In this document: piece after piece, positions 35,178-44,715 of the stretch
How positions within the stretch are numbered: position 1 is the first letter of the stretch
Layout of the letters: each line of letters opens with the position of its first letter
NCBI GenBank assembly: GCA_963791235.1
Contig: CAWBRW010000008.1
Span: 1 to 64,000, forward strand
DNA: 64,000 nucleotides
Direction: 5' to 3'
From: JALORV01 sp963791235
GTDB lineage: Bacteria > Pseudomonadota > Gammaproteobacteria > Burkholderiales > Burkholderiaceae_F
Notes under the pieces: generated by a model
What the model was told of the DNA's origin: nothing
What the model saw: the letters and a program-made list of their open reading frames with translations, nothing else
Database searches by the model: none
Program-made: the position numbers and the translations under genes

Positions 35178-35570
35178 TCAGCGCTTCGAGAACTGCTTGC
35201 GGCGACGCGCCTTGCGGAAGCCGACCTTCTTGCGCTCGACCTCGCGCGCGTCGCGCGTCACGAGGCCCGCGTTCGACAGCGCCGGCTTCAGCGTCGCGTC
35301 ATAGTCGATCAGCGCACGCGTGATGCCATGGCGCACTGCGCCGGCCTGGCCCGACTCGCCACCGCCATTCACGTTGACCATGATGTCGAAGGTCTCGGCG
35401 TGGTTGGTCAGTTCGAGCGGCTGGCGCACGATCATGCGACCGGTCTCGCGGAAGAAGTACTGCTCGATGGGACGACCGTTAATGACGATCGCGCCCTTGC
35501 CACGCTTCATGAAGACGCGCGCGACGGAGCTCTTGCGGCGGCCGGTTCCGTAGTTGTAGTTGCCGATCAT
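35178..35570 (-). CDS. rpsI: 30S ribosomal protein S9
   Basis: A 130-residue ribosomal protein with YGTGRRKSSVARVFMKRGKG at the start and the universally conserved basic tail KARRRKQFSKR, which reaches the P-site tRNA. It starts 7 bases after rplM, the invariant L13-S9 operon. Confidence 0.98.
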   Translation of the reverse strand: MIGNYNYGTGRRKSSVARVFMKRGKGAIVINGRPIEQYFFRETGRMIVRQPLELTNHAETFDIMVNVNGGGESGQAGAVRHGITRALIDYDATLKPALSNAGLVTRDAREVERKKVGFRKARRRKQFSKR

Positions 35571-35577
35571 GACGACC

Positions 35578-36006
35578 TCAGATGTCGAGCGCTTTGGGCT
35601 GCTGCGCGCTGTGCGGGTGCTGCTGGTCCGGATAGACCTTCAGCTTCTTGATCATGGCGTAGCCGAGCGGGCCCTTCGGGAGCATGCCCTTCACAGCCAG
35701 TTGCAGCGCGCGGCCGGGAAAGCGCTCCTGCATCTTGCGGAAGCTCGTCTCGTAGACGCCGCCCGGGTGACCCGTGTGCCGGTAGTACTTCTTGTCCTCG
35801 AACTTCGCGCCGGTGACCTTCAGGCGGGCTGCATTGACGACCACGATGAAATCGCCGGTATCAACGTGCGGCGTGTATTCGGGCTTGTGCTTGCCACGCA
35901 GGCGGAGCGCGATCTGGCTGGCCAGACGGCCGAGCACCTTGTCGTTTGCATCCACGAGCAGCCAGTCACGCTTCACTTCATGCGACTTGGCGGAAAAGGT
36001 TTTCAT
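35578..36006 (-). CDS. rplM: 50S ribosomal protein L13
   Basis: A 142-residue early-assembly 23S rRNA-binding protein. It has the family start MKTFSAKSHEVKRDWLLVDA and the conserved YYRHTGHPGGVYE and GMLPKGPLGYAM. It is first gene of the rplM-rpsI operon, with a leader of about 165 bases from the predicted promoter. Confidence 0.98.
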   Translation of the reverse strand: MKTFSAKSHEVKRDWLLVDANDKVLGRLASQIALRLRGKHKPEYTPHVDTGDFIVVVNAARLKVTGAKFEDKKYYRHTGHPGGVYETSFRKMQERFPGRALQLAVKGMLPKGPLGYAMIKKLKVYPDQQHPHSAQQPKALDI

Positions 36007-36177
36007 TGAGAATCCATCCTGAACTGGGTCACTGCACCGCGGCCTCGCAAACTGTCACGAACCCGGCGGGGAAATCCTGAATCCTGGGGGCTTGCCGCCC
36101 GCCCGGCCCTCGCTAGAGCGCACCTCTACGCCAGATCGCCCGTTTCGGAGCAACCGACGAATCGCGGAAAGCCTTAA

Positions 36178-36207
36178 ATTTTAAGCGTTTTTGGGAGGCC
36201 TTCGCAA
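36178..36207 (-). promoter_or_regulatory. Sigma-70-type promoter of rplM-rpsI
   Basis: On the minus strand TTGCGA (-35, 36202-36207) and TAAAAT (-10, 36178-36183) are 18 bases apart in an A/T-rich patch that contrasts with the surrounding GC. This fits strong growth-rate-linked expression. Confidence 0.65.
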
Positions 36208-36213
36208 GCGCAC

Positions 36214-36247
36214 AAAAAAATTGGCCCGGAGCGGTGAGCTCCGGGCC
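36214..36247 (-). terminator. Minus-strand terminator just upstream of the rplM promoter
   Basis: A perfect 10-bp stem (ggcccggagc / gctccgggcc) with a 5-nt loop is followed on the minus strand by AATTTTTTT. No minus-strand gene lies directly upstream, so it either insulates the ribosomal operon or ends a short unannotated transcript. Confidence 0.75.
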
Positions 36248-36479
36248 GAATCCACCAAAGAGGGTGGAGGAGACAGAGGCGGAGAGGTCAGCATCCCTCC
36301 ATGAAGGCAGTGTGCCGAGAACATTGCTGCGATGCAAGCAAACTGGCTTCCAGTCCGCTCAGCGGCAGGAATGTTCAGCTGGAGTATTCTATTTATTTCA
36401 ATGGCTTGCAGTATTACTGGCGGATCTGGAGTGATCTTTCAAAGTTGTTGCGTTGCGCTGAAAAGAGGAGGCGAAGACC

Positions 36480-36899
36480 ATGGATTGCGTTGTGCGCTGG
36501 ACCGGCGATGGCATGAGCTTCACTGCGGAGTCAGGCAGTGGCCATCTGGTGGCCTTGGATGGGTCGCCGGACGGCGGCGGCCGGAACCTGGCGCCACGCC
36601 CGATGGAGATGGTGCTGATCGGCACCGGCGGCTGCACCGCCTACGACGTGGTGCTGATACTCAAACGCGGACGCCATGATGTCCGTTCGTGCGACGTGGC
36701 CCTGCACGCCGAACGCGCGACCACCGATCCCAAAGTCTTTACCTCGATCACGCAGCGTTTCACGGTGCGCGGGCGCAACCTCGATGTCGCCGCCGTCGAG
36801 CGCGCGGTGGCGCTGTCGCACGAGAAATACTGCTCCGCCACTGCGATGCTGGCGAAGACCGCCTCGATCCAGGTGGAAACGGTCGTGGAACAGGTCTGA
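36480..36899 (+). CDS. OsmC family protein
   Basis: A 139-residue protein of the OsmC/YhfA group. Both redox cysteines are present: Cys52 in GTGGCTAYDV and Cys118 in YCSATAML, where peroxidase members form their active pair. It lies 33 bases before the convergent coq7 gene. It may be a thiol peroxidase for organic peroxides or a YhfA-type protein of unknown role. Confidence 0.9.
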   Translation: MDCVVRWTGDGMSFTAESGSGHLVALDGSPDGGGRNLAPRPMEMVLIGTGGCTAYDVVLILKRGRHDVRSCDVALHAERATTDPKVFTSITQRFTVRGRNLDVAAVERAVALSHEKYCSATAMLAKTASIQVETVVEQV

Positions 36900-36932
36900 A
36901 GCCTGACCGCTCGGCCGCGGTCGGACGCGCGG

Positions 36933-37571
36933 TCAGATGTAGTGCGCGGTCGTCGTCATCACTTTCGCGGCGAAGCGCATTGCCCAGCGTGCGGGCAACG
37001 GCAACGTCACCCCGCCATGCTCGATTGCACTTTCGGCGTGGTGAACCTCGTCGTCCTTCATCTGTTCGATGACGGCGCGTGACAGCTGGTCGCCAGCGGG
37101 CAGCCTTTCGAGGTGACCATCCAGGTGCTGTTCGACCTGCCGCTCCGTCTCGGCCATGAACCCAAGGCTCACGCGGTCGCCGGCACGCGCCGCCACCAGA
37201 CCGATCGCAAAAGCGCCGCCGTACCACAGCGGGTTCAGCAGGCTGGTGCGCCCACCGAGCGCTTCGATGCGTGATCGCGTCCAGGCAAGATGGTCCGATT
37301 CCTCGCTGGCGGCGCGCTCGAACAAGGTCCGCAGCGCGCGATCCTTCGTCGCCAGCGCCTGCGCGTCGTAAAGGGCCTGCGCACAGACCTCGCCGACGTG
37401 GTTCACGCGCATCAGTGACGCGGCTGCCCGGCGCTCTTCGTTCGACAGTTCCGGCTCAACGGCCGGACCTGAAGGGGCGGGTCGGTTCGCAGCCGGCGGA
37501 GCGGCCAGCGTCCGCAACGCCCGGTCGGCCGCGGCAGTGAGGCGATCAACGAAAGACAGGGAGCGGCTCAT
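36933..37571 (-). CDS. coq7: 2-nonaprenyl-3-methyl-6-methoxy-1,4-benzoquinol hydroxylase (ubiquinone biosynthesis)
   Basis: A 212-residue di-iron monooxygenase that adds the C6 hydroxyl in ubiquinone synthesis. The carboxylate and His ligands lie in RVNHVGEVCAQALYDAQ, ASEESDHLAW, the central MAETERQVEQHL and the C-terminal MKDDEVHHAESA. The N-terminal 45 residues are less conserved. The start at MSRSLSFVDRL was preferred over an upstream in-frame ATG that adds 35 unlike residues. Confidence 0.95.
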   Translation of the reverse strand: MSRSLSFVDRLTAAADRALRTLAAPPAANRPAPSGPAVEPELSNEERRAAASLMRVNHVGEVCAQALYDAQALATKDRALRTLFERAASEESDHLAWTRSRIEALGGRTSLLNPLWYGGAFAIGLVAARAGDRVSLGFMAETERQVEQHLDGHLERLPAGDQLSRAVIEQMKDDEVHHAESAIEHGGVTLPLPARWAMRFAAKVMTTTAHYI

Positions 37572-37720
37572 ATGTTGCACAAATGTAACGCCGCAGCACA
37601 GACCTTGCTCAACGAGGGGTGGTGCGGCCGGGGCAGCGCTATTCTCCCACCGGTTCGCAGGCAAGCCGCAGAGCACGCCGCGTCATGTTTTCAAGAACCA
37701 GAACAGGCAGGAGACACATC

Positions 37721-39164
37721 ATGCGTAAGACCCTGGTCGCCGTGGCGCTGGCCTGCGCCTTCCCGGCTGTCTATGCCCAGAGCGCGCGGAGCCTCAGTGA
37801 CTTCACCCCGGGCACCGTGGTCCTGTATGGCGTCCTCGATGCCGGTGTGGAAGTGCTCGACGCCGGCAACGAATCGATTACGCGGATACAAGGCTCAGGC
37901 ATGTCCGCCGGCAACCGCTTCGGTATTCGCGGAAGTGAACCGTTGGGCAACGGCTACAGCGCGATCTTCACTCTCGAGGGCCGCTTTTCGCTCGACACCG
38001 GGTCGGTGACTTACAACGAGTCGCTCTACTGGTGCAAGAACACCGGCGCGCCGGCGTCGACTTTGCCGGTGTGCCCGGGAGTCCGAGTCGTGCCGGGCAC
38101 CGCGATCGCCGGACTGCCGCCGTCGAATGTCAATTACCAGTTGGTTCTGGGCGGCCTCAACTCGATCAACAACACACTGTTGCAGGCGGTCACGACGGTC
38201 AACGGCGCCGGTGCGATCTTCGACCGCCAGTCGTTCGTCGGCCTCGTCACGCCGTACGGCGCTGTCCTGGCAGGCCGCCAGTACACGCCGGGCTACGAAG
38301 TGCTGCTCAAGTACACCGCGATGCAGGATGCGACGGCGCTGTCGTTCGGCCAGGGCTATACGAACCCGGCGATCCGCATGAACAACGCGATCGCCTACCG
38401 CGCTGAACTGAAGGGCTTCACCGCGTTCGCGATGTACAGCTTCGGCGGCTCCGAGACGCCTGCCGCAAATCGCACCGAACGCACGCTGCCGCCGACCAAC
38501 GGCGACGACTTCTACGGCGTCAACCTTCAGTACAACACGACAAACTTCGGGCGTCGGGGTCGGCTACAACCAGAACTACGTCGTACCGTATTCGACAACG
38601 GCGGCCGGTACCCCGGAGAAGAAGGACGGCCTGCAGATGTTCAACCTCGGCGCCTGGGTCGGTCTCGGTCCGGTCAAGGTCTACGGCCAGTACCTGCAGC
38701 GCAAGAACGACAATCCGATGTTCACGCCGCTCGACCTGCAGAACCTCATCGTGGCGACCGGCGGCAGTTTGGCAGCCATCACCAACACTATCCTGAGCCA
38801 GCAGTTCAACTCATTCGACATGGACACGATGCGCGGCTTCGCGGGTCCGACCGATTCGCAGGCCTATCACCTTGGCTTGACATGGAACTTCCTGCAGCGG
38901 CATACCCTGTACGGCGTCTACAACTACGCCAAGGACACGGGCCGTTCGGTGTGGGCCACGGAGGACGCCGTGGTCAACCACTACGGCGTGGCATACCAGT
39001 ACCAGTTCTCGCCGCGCACGGCGCTGTTCGCGGCAGCCGCGTTCATGGCCAACAGCGACCAGGGGCGCATGACACCGTCGTCGGCCGGCTACACGACAGG
39101 CTTCGCGACGAGTTTCGGCGCGGATACGGCCTCCTATCAGCTCGGCATGCGCCACATGTTCTGA
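37721..39164 (+). CDS. Gram-negative porin, copy 1 (one apparent frameshift)
   Basis: An outer-membrane trimeric porin of about 480 residues, longer than the usual 350-400. It has a signal peptide (1-19), the porin start TVVLYGVLDAGVEVL, GNRFGIRGSEPLGNGYSAIFTLEG, RQSFVGLVTPYGAVLAGRQYTP (constriction loop region) and a last strand SYQLGMRHMF ending in Phe, the BAM signal. One extra base near 38551 splits the frame just before VGVGYNQNY. A long extra loop with two Cys lies at about residues 107-117. Confidence 0.9.
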
Positions 39165-39183
39165 GGATTTCGCAATGCGGAAC

Positions 39184-39209
39184 AAAAAGGGCGCTTCGGC
39201 GCCCTTTTT
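39184..39209. terminator. Terminator after porin copy 1
   Basis: A stem gggcgc / gcgccc with a TTCG loop is flanked by A5 and T5, 19 bases after the porin stop. It is symmetric but serves the plus-strand gene here. Confidence 0.9.
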
Positions 39210-39397
39210 CGTTGTTGCTGTGGGGCAACATTGCACCGTGGATTCGCCACGTTTTTGCTCTCGAAGCTATGCCTTACTCCGCCCCTCTGAAACAATCCTC
39301 CCCAGCTTCCTCCGGGGAAGTGATTCATCGGCCCACCGTGCTGTCCAAAGCCGGCGGCCAGCCAAAGAACTTCAAACACTAGCTAGGAGAGCTTGGA

Positions 39398-40580
39398 ATG
39401 AAGAAAAGTCTAATCGCACTGGCAGTCCTCGGTGCGCTGTCGGGTGCCGCGTCCGCGCAATCGAGCGTCACGCTGTACGGCATCGTCGACATCGGCCTGC
39501 AGTGGAATGAGATCGGCGTCAACAAGGGCACGACCGCTCTGCCGGTCTGGTCACAGGAAAGCGCGTGGAGCATCGACAGCGGCTACCAGTCGGGCAGCCG
39601 CTTCGGCCTGCGCGGCGCGGAAGCGCTGGGCGGCAACTGGGCCGCGGTGTTCGCGCTGGAAGGTGGCTTTGACGCCTCGACCGGCATGTCGCAGCAGGGC
39701 GGCCGTCTGTTCGGCCGCCAGGCCTATGCCGGCCTGCGCCACGCCGCCTTCGGTACGGTCGCGTTGGGCCGCCTCGCCACGCCGTCGTCGGGCACGGGTG
39801 ACTTCGACCTGTGGGGCGCAGTCGATCCGTTCGGCACCGGCTGGGGTCAAGCCAGCTTGGGCGCGACCTTCATCCCGTCGTCGACGCTGCGGGAAGACAA
39901 CTCCATCATCTGGGCGTCACCCAGCTGGGCCGGCTTCAAGTTTGCCGCGCAGTACTCCGGCAACGTTGACGGTGGCGAGACCGCTCCGCAGGGTACCAAC
40001 ACCTCGGCGTTCAACCTCGGCGCCAACTGGTCGTGGGGTCCGCTGTTCCTGGCCGCGACTTATGACGTCATCCAGTACGCGGATCCGGGCTCGGCCGGCC
40101 GTCTCGGCGCGGGCAACCCCGACCAGAAGATGCTGCAGGTTGGCGGCACGTTCGACTTCAAGATCGTGAAGCTGCACGCCGCCTACGCGGACCAGAACAA
40201 CATCAGCACAGTGCAGACGCTGGGCGGTGTGGCATCTGCCGTGCCGGCCGGTTTCGTACCGGCGGGCGTGGGCAACTTCAACAACACGGCCTATATGCTG
40301 GGCGTGTCGGTTCCGCTGTTCGGTGGCTCGATCCTGGCTTCGTACCAGTACTCGGACGCCAGCAACATCATCAACGGACTGGCGTCAGTTCGAGCCTGAC
40401 TATTCGAACTGGGGTATCGGCTACTCGTACCCGTTCTCGCGCCGTACCAACATGTACGTGGGCTATGCCCAGCGCGAGTGGGACGGCTCGATCCGCTCGA
40501 CGACGGGCACGTTGCTCTCAACGGCCGCGCAGTTCTTCGACAAGAGCCAGTTCGCGCTCGGCATCCGTCACCTGTTCTAA
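39398..40580 (+). CDS. Gram-negative porin, copy 2 (one apparent frameshift)
   Basis: An outer-membrane porin of about 393 residues. It has a signal peptide (1-20, ending ASAQ), SSVTLYGIVDIGLQW, GSRFGLRGAEALGGNWAAVFALEGGF, GRQAYAGLRHAAFGTVALGRL, and the C-terminal strand QFALGIRHLF. The first frame ends early at about 40399; dropping one base near 40378 gives WRQFEPDYSNWGIGYSYPFSRR and the proper end. GGAG precedes the ATG. It is tandem with copy 1, with 233 bases between them holding a terminator and an unassigned leader. Confidence 0.92.
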
Positions 40581-40600
40581 ACCGACGGAACGCAGTAACC

Positions 40601-40629
40601 AAGGCCGCTGCTTGCAGCGGCCTTTTTTT
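40601..40629. terminator. Terminator between porin copy 2 and glpD
   Basis: A 10-bp stem (aaggccgctg / cagcggcctt) with a CTTG loop runs into seven T residues on the plus strand. It lies between two convergent genes. Confidence 0.88.
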
Positions 40630-40634
40630 CGTCC

Positions 40635-42071
40635 CTACGTCAGAACGCGCGCAAGCTGCGCCGCCACGCTGCGGTCGAGCAGGCCGATGCGCATCCGGCG
40701 TTCGACCAGATCGGCCGTGGTACGCGCCTGCTCGTGCACGCGGGCGATGTCGCGGTAGCGCAGCACGGCAGCCGTGTCGGTCGGCGCGGTTGCGGCGGCG
40801 TCCTGCGCGGCTTCGATCGCCGGATCGACGTCGAGCCGCAGCCTCGCGGTTGCGGAGGTCGACGCGGGCAGCAGGCCACGGCGCACCGCCTGGTCGAGCG
40901 CGTCGACGGCCATGCGCCGGTAGGTGGTCCACTTGCCGCCGGTGACGGTGACCAGGTTGCCGTGCTCGATGACGATCGTGTGTTCGCGCGAGAGCGTCTT
41001 CGTCGCACCCGGCGCGCCCTTGGCCACCAGCGGGCGCAGCCCGGCGAAGGTGTTGGTGATGTCCTCGGGCCGGATCGGATCGCGCAGGTAGCCGCGCGCA
41101 GTCTCAACGATGAAGTCGATCTCCTGCGGTGTCGGCTGCGGCTCCTGCACCACTTCGGTCGTGGGCACATCGGTGGTGCCGACGATCAGCCGCCCCATCC
41201 ACGGAATCGCGAACAGCACCCGGCCATCGGATGTCTTCGGGATCATCAGTGCGCGCGGCACCGGCAGGAAACGCGCGTCGACGACGATGTGCGAGCCGCG
41301 ACTGAGCGCCAGCAGCGGGCGCGCAGCGGGTTCAGCCAGCGTACGGATACGGTCGACCCAGACCCCGGTGGCGTTGTAGACGACGCGCGCGCGCAGATCG
41401 AACCGCTCGCCGGTCTCGGCATCGATTGCCTGCACCGCGGTCACGCGGTCGCCTTCGACGCGCATGCCGTCGCAGCGCACGTAATTGATGACGGTGGCCC
41501 CCAAGCGGCATGCGGTGCGCATCAGTGCGATCGCCAACCGCGCGTCGTCGAATTGCCCATCCCAGTAGGAGACACCGCCGTGCAGGCCGTCCGGCCGCAC
41601 CGTGGGCAGGCGCCGGATCGTCTCTGCGCGTGACAGCCAGCGGGTCGGACCGATGCCACGTGCGCCGGCCAGCGCGTCGTAAAGGCCCAACCCGACGCGC
41701 ATGAATTCCCGCTCGAGCGGCCGGTAGCACGGCACGATGAATTCGAGCGGATGCACCAGCTCCGGCGCATTCGCGATCAGCAAGGCGCGCTCGGCGAGCG
41801 CTTCGCGCACCAGCTTCACGTTGCCCTGCGCCAGGTAGCGCACGCCACCGTGGATCAGCTTGGTGCTGCGGCTCGAGGTGCCCGCGGAAAAGTCGTGTGC
41901 CTCGATCAGCGCGGTGCGCAGGCCACGCTGCGCGGCATCGACCGCGATGCCGAGGCCGGTCGCGCCGCCGCCGATGACGACGACATCCCAGGGCCGATCC
42001 TCGCGCAGCGCGGCCAGCAGTGCCGCGCGCTCGATGACCGGGGCGCGCACGGCATCCTTCATTCGATCCAT
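40635..42071 (-). CDS. glpD: Aerobic glycerol-3-phosphate dehydrogenase
   Basis: A 478-residue membrane-associated FAD enzyme that oxidises glycerol 3-phosphate to dihydroxyacetone phosphate and passes electrons to quinone. The N-terminal FAD motif VVVIGGGATGLGIAVDA and SAGTSSRSTKLIHGGVRYL are diagnostic, and VTGGKWTTYRRMA lies at about residue 385. The ATG at 42071 has GGAGAG upstream; a second ATG at 42062 overlaps the glpK stop as ATGA. It is downstream of and coupled to glpK. Confidence 0.94.
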   Translation of the reverse strand: MDRMKDAVRAPVIERAALLAALREDRPWDVVVIGGGATGLGIAVDAAQRGLRTALIEAHDFSAGTSSRSTKLIHGGVRYLAQGNVKLVREALAERALLIANAPELVHPLEFIVPCYRPLEREFMRVGLGLYDALAGARGIGPTRWLSRAETIRRLPTVRPDGLHGGVSYWDGQFDDARLAIALMRTACRLGATVINYVRCDGMRVEGDRVTAVQAIDAETGERFDLRARVVYNATGVWVDRIRTLAEPAARPLLALSRGSHIVVDARFLPVPRALMIPKTSDGRVLFAIPWMGRLIVGTTDVPTTEVVQEPQPTPQEIDFIVETARGYLRDPIRPEDITNTFAGLRPLVAKGAPGATKTLSREHTIVIEHGNLVTVTGGKWTTYRRMAVDALDQAVRRGLLPASTSATARLRLDVDPAIEAAQDAAATAPTDTAAVLRYRDIARVHEQARTTADLVERRMRIGLLDRSVAAQLARVLT

Positions 42072-43552
42072 AGTCGCGATCTCTCCACCGCGCGTCGCCA
42101 TTGTGTCAACAGCGACGCGCGCTCATCCTCGTTCATCCGCGGTTCGAAGCGACGCTCGGCGCGCCACAGCTCAGCGAGTTCGTCGGTGGTGGACCAGACA
42201 CCGGTCGCCAGCCCGGCGAGATAGGCTGCACCCAGCGCCGTCGTTTCCGTCACCTCGGGGCGCACCACCGGCACACCCATCACATCCGCCTGAAACTGCA
42301 TCAGCAAGTCGTTGCGCGCAGCGCCGCCGTCGACACGCAACTCGGTGATCGGCCGGTGCGCATCGCGCTGCATCGCGTCCAGCACGTCGGTTGACTGGAA
42401 GGCGATCGATTCGAGCGCCGCGCGTGCAATGTGCGCGCGGCTGGTTCCGCGCGTCACGCCGATCAGCAGGCCGCGCGCGTCCGGATCCCAGTGCGGTGCG
42501 CCGAGGCCGACAAAGGCCGGCACCAGGAACACGCCGCCGTTGTCGCTCGCCTGACGGGCCAGCGCCTCGACGTGCTCCGAGCGCTCGAACAGACCCAGGC
42601 CGTCGCGCAGCCACTGCACGACCGCGCCGGCGACGAACACGCTGCCTTCGAGCATATAGGCGGCGGGCGCTGACGTGCCGACACGCCAGCCCGCTGTGGA
42701 GAGCAGGCGATTCGCCGACGGCTGCGGCTGCGCGCCGACGTTCATCAGCATGAAGGCGCCGGTGCCGTAGGTGTTCTTTGCCATGCCGGCGGAGAAGCAC
42801 GCCTGCCCGAAGGTCGCGGCCTGCTGGTCGCCGGCGTTGCCTGCGATGGCGATCGGTGCACCGAAGAATTCGGGCCGCGTCTCGCCGACGATCTCGCTCG
42901 ACGCCGAGAGGCGGGGCAGAACGCTGCGCGGTACGTTGAAGAGCCGCAACAGTTCGTCGTCCCAGTCGAGCGTGGCCAGATCGAGCAGCAGCGTTCGCGA
43001 CGCATTGCTGACGTCAGTCACGTGCGCCGCACCGCCGGTGAGATTCCAGATCAGCCAGCTGTCGACGGTGCCGAACGCCAGTTCGCCGCGATCGGCGCGT
43101 GCCCGGGCGCCCGGCACATGGTCGAGCAGCCAGGCAATCTTGGTCGCGGAGAAGTAAGGATCCAGCACCAGTCCCGTCTTCCTGGTGACGGATTCCTCGT
43201 GGCCGCGCTCGCGCAGCGACGCGCACAGTCCCGCGGTACGCCGGTCCTGCCAGACGATCGCATGGGCAACCGGTGCACCGGTCGAACGGTCCCACAGGAC
43301 GGTGGTCTCGCGCTGGTTGGTTATGCCGATGCCGGCGATGTCACGCACCGCGATCCCGCCCTGGCGCAGTGCCGCCTGGGCGCAGGAGAGCTGCGTCGAC
43401 CAGATCTCCCCGGCGTCGTGCTCGACCCATCCGGGCTGCGGATAGATCTGCCGGAATTCCTGCTGTGCCGACGTGACGATACGGCCGCTGCGGTCGAAGA
43501 CGATGGCGCGCGAACTCGTGGTTCCCTGGTCGAGTGCCAGCACGTACTTCAT
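42059..43552 (-). CDS. glpK: Glycerol kinase
   Basis: A 497-residue FGGY-family kinase that phosphorylates glycerol. YVLALDQGTTSSRAIVFD is the N-terminal phosphate loop. WVEHDAGEIW, GITNQRETTVLWDR, NAGDQQAATFGQACF and ELRVDGGAARNDLLMQFQADV are the FGGY and ATP-site motifs. It is upstream of glpD in the same direction; no glpF or glpR is in the window. Confidence 0.96.
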   Translation of the reverse strand: MKYVLALDQGTTSSRAIVFDRSGRIVTSAQQEFRQIYPQPGWVEHDAGEIWSTQLSCAQAALRQGGIAVRDIAGIGITNQRETTVLWDRSTGAPVAHAIVWQDRRTAGLCASLRERGHEESVTRKTGLVLDPYFSATKIAWLLDHVPGARARADRGELAFGTVDSWLIWNLTGGAAHVTDVSNASRTLLLDLATLDWDDELLRLFNVPRSVLPRLSASSEIVGETRPEFFGAPIAIAGNAGDQQAATFGQACFSAGMAKNTYGTGAFMLMNVGAQPQPSANRLLSTAGWRVGTSAPAAYMLEGSVFVAGAVVQWLRDGLGLFERSEHVEALARQASDNGGVFLVPAFVGLGAPHWDPDARGLLIGVTRGTSRAHIARAALESIAFQSTDVLDAMQRDAHRPITELRVDGGAARNDLLMQFQADVMGVPVVRPEVTETTALGAAYLAGLATGVWSTTDELAELWRAERRFEPRMNEDERASLLTQWRRAVERSRLWIE

Positions 43553-43654
43553 CGGTGGCGCCGTTGCTGTTGTTGTGTCGCTGCTGCGGGCAGCATAGAC
43601 GAATGACCTTGCACGCGGCAGACTTGCCGCACAACCTAGATCAAAGGAGACAAC

Positions 43655-44635
43655 ATGTTCGGTCGCCTGCTCGCCGTCACGGCGCTCGCAGTCATGGCAC
43701 TTGCACCGGCCCACGCGCAGACCTGGCCATCCAAACCGGTGCGGATCATCGTTCCGTTCCCGCCCGGAGGGACCACCGACATCGTGGCGCGCTCCATCGG
43801 GGTCGAACTGCAGCGCATGTGGCAGCACCCGGTGGTCATCGAGAACCGGGCCGGTGCCGGCGGCAACATCGGCGCGGACGCGGTGGCCAAAAGTCCCGCC
43901 GACGGCTACACGCTGCTGATGGGCACGGTCGGCACGCACGCGATCAACCAGGCGCTGTTTGCGCAGAGCGGCAGCAAGATGCCGTTTGATCCGGTGAAGG
44001 ACTTCGTGCCGATCACGCTGGTGGCCGGCGTGCCGAATGTCATGGTCATCAATGCGAAGCTGCCGGTGAACTCGGTGGCGGAGTTCATCGCCTACGCGAA
44101 AGCACGGCCGGGGCAGCTCAACATGGCGTCGAGCGGCAACGGCACGTCGATTCATCTCACCGGCGAACTGTTCAAGACGGTGACCGGAACCTATATGGTC
44201 CACTTCCCGTACCGCGGCTCGGCGCCGGCCGTGACGGACCTCATCTCCGGCAACATGAACGTGATGTTCGACAACCTGCCCTCAGCACTGCCACACATCA
44301 AGAGCGGTCGCCTGAAGGCACTGGCGGTCACCTCGCGCACGCGTTCCCCGGCCCTGCCGGACGTGCCCACCATCGAGGAAGCGGCCGGGCTCAAGGGCTT
44401 CGACGCGAGTTCGTGGTTCGGCCTGTTTGCTCCGACCGGCACGCCACGCACGGTCGTCGACAAGATCCAGGCGGATGTCGCGAAGGCGCTGGCGCAGCCG
44501 GCGGTGCGCGAGCGCTTCGTCGCGCAGGGCGCGGATCCGGGCGGCAACACGCCGGATCAGTTCGCTGCCTTCATCCGGGCGGAAACCGACAAGTGGACGC
44601 GCGTCGTGAAGTTCTCCAACGCCAAGGTGGACTGA
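43655..44635 (+). CDS. Bug family tripartite tricarboxylate transporter substrate-binding protein
   Basis: A 326-residue periplasmic binding protein. A signal peptide (1-21, AHAQ) is followed by the Bug start WPSKPVRIIVPFPPGG and then ENRAGAGGNIGADAVAKSPADGYTLL and the FPYRGSAPAVTDLISGNMNVMFDNL segment. Bug proteins typically bind carboxylates and are greatly expanded in Burkholderiales, often without TctAB genes beside them, as here. AAAGGAG precedes the ATG. The ligand is not predictable. Confidence 0.93.
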   Translation: MFGRLLAVTALAVMALAPAHAQTWPSKPVRIIVPFPPGGTTDIVARSIGVELQRMWQHPVVIENRAGAGGNIGADAVAKSPADGYTLLMGTVGTHAINQALFAQSGSKMPFDPVKDFVPITLVAGVPNVMVINAKLPVNSVAEFIAYAKARPGQLNMASSGNGTSIHLTGELFKTVTGTYMVHFPYRGSAPAVTDLISGNMNVMFDNLPSALPHIKSGRLKALAVTSRTRSPALPDVPTIEEAAGLKGFDASSWFGLFAPTGTPRTVVDKIQADVAKALAQPAVRERFVAQGADPGGNTPDQFAAFIRAETDKWTRVVKFSNAKVD

Positions 44636-44715
44636 GCTGGCATCGTCGCCTTCCGCAGCGGACACGCCCGAGACGACCGCGTCGCTGGATGGCGCGACCT
44701 GACGCCGGTGCCGTC

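Larger units (their letters stand above)
36007..36479. other. 473-base intergenic region with the rplM promoter and leader
   Basis: From left to right it holds the rplM leader (about 36007-36170), a sigma-70 promoter on the minus strand, a minus-strand terminator and about 230 bases before the OsmC gene. GAGGAGG precedes the OsmC start, and a TATTCT at about 36387 may be its -10. No convincing protein or known RNA is visible between 36248 and 36470. Confidence 0.6.

Noticed and set aside
16500..40400. Programmed +1 frameshifting as the explanation for the broken frames
   Set aside because: The sites share no slippery codon or stop context like prfB, and they vary in the extra base. Insertion errors explain them more simply, though only reads can decide.
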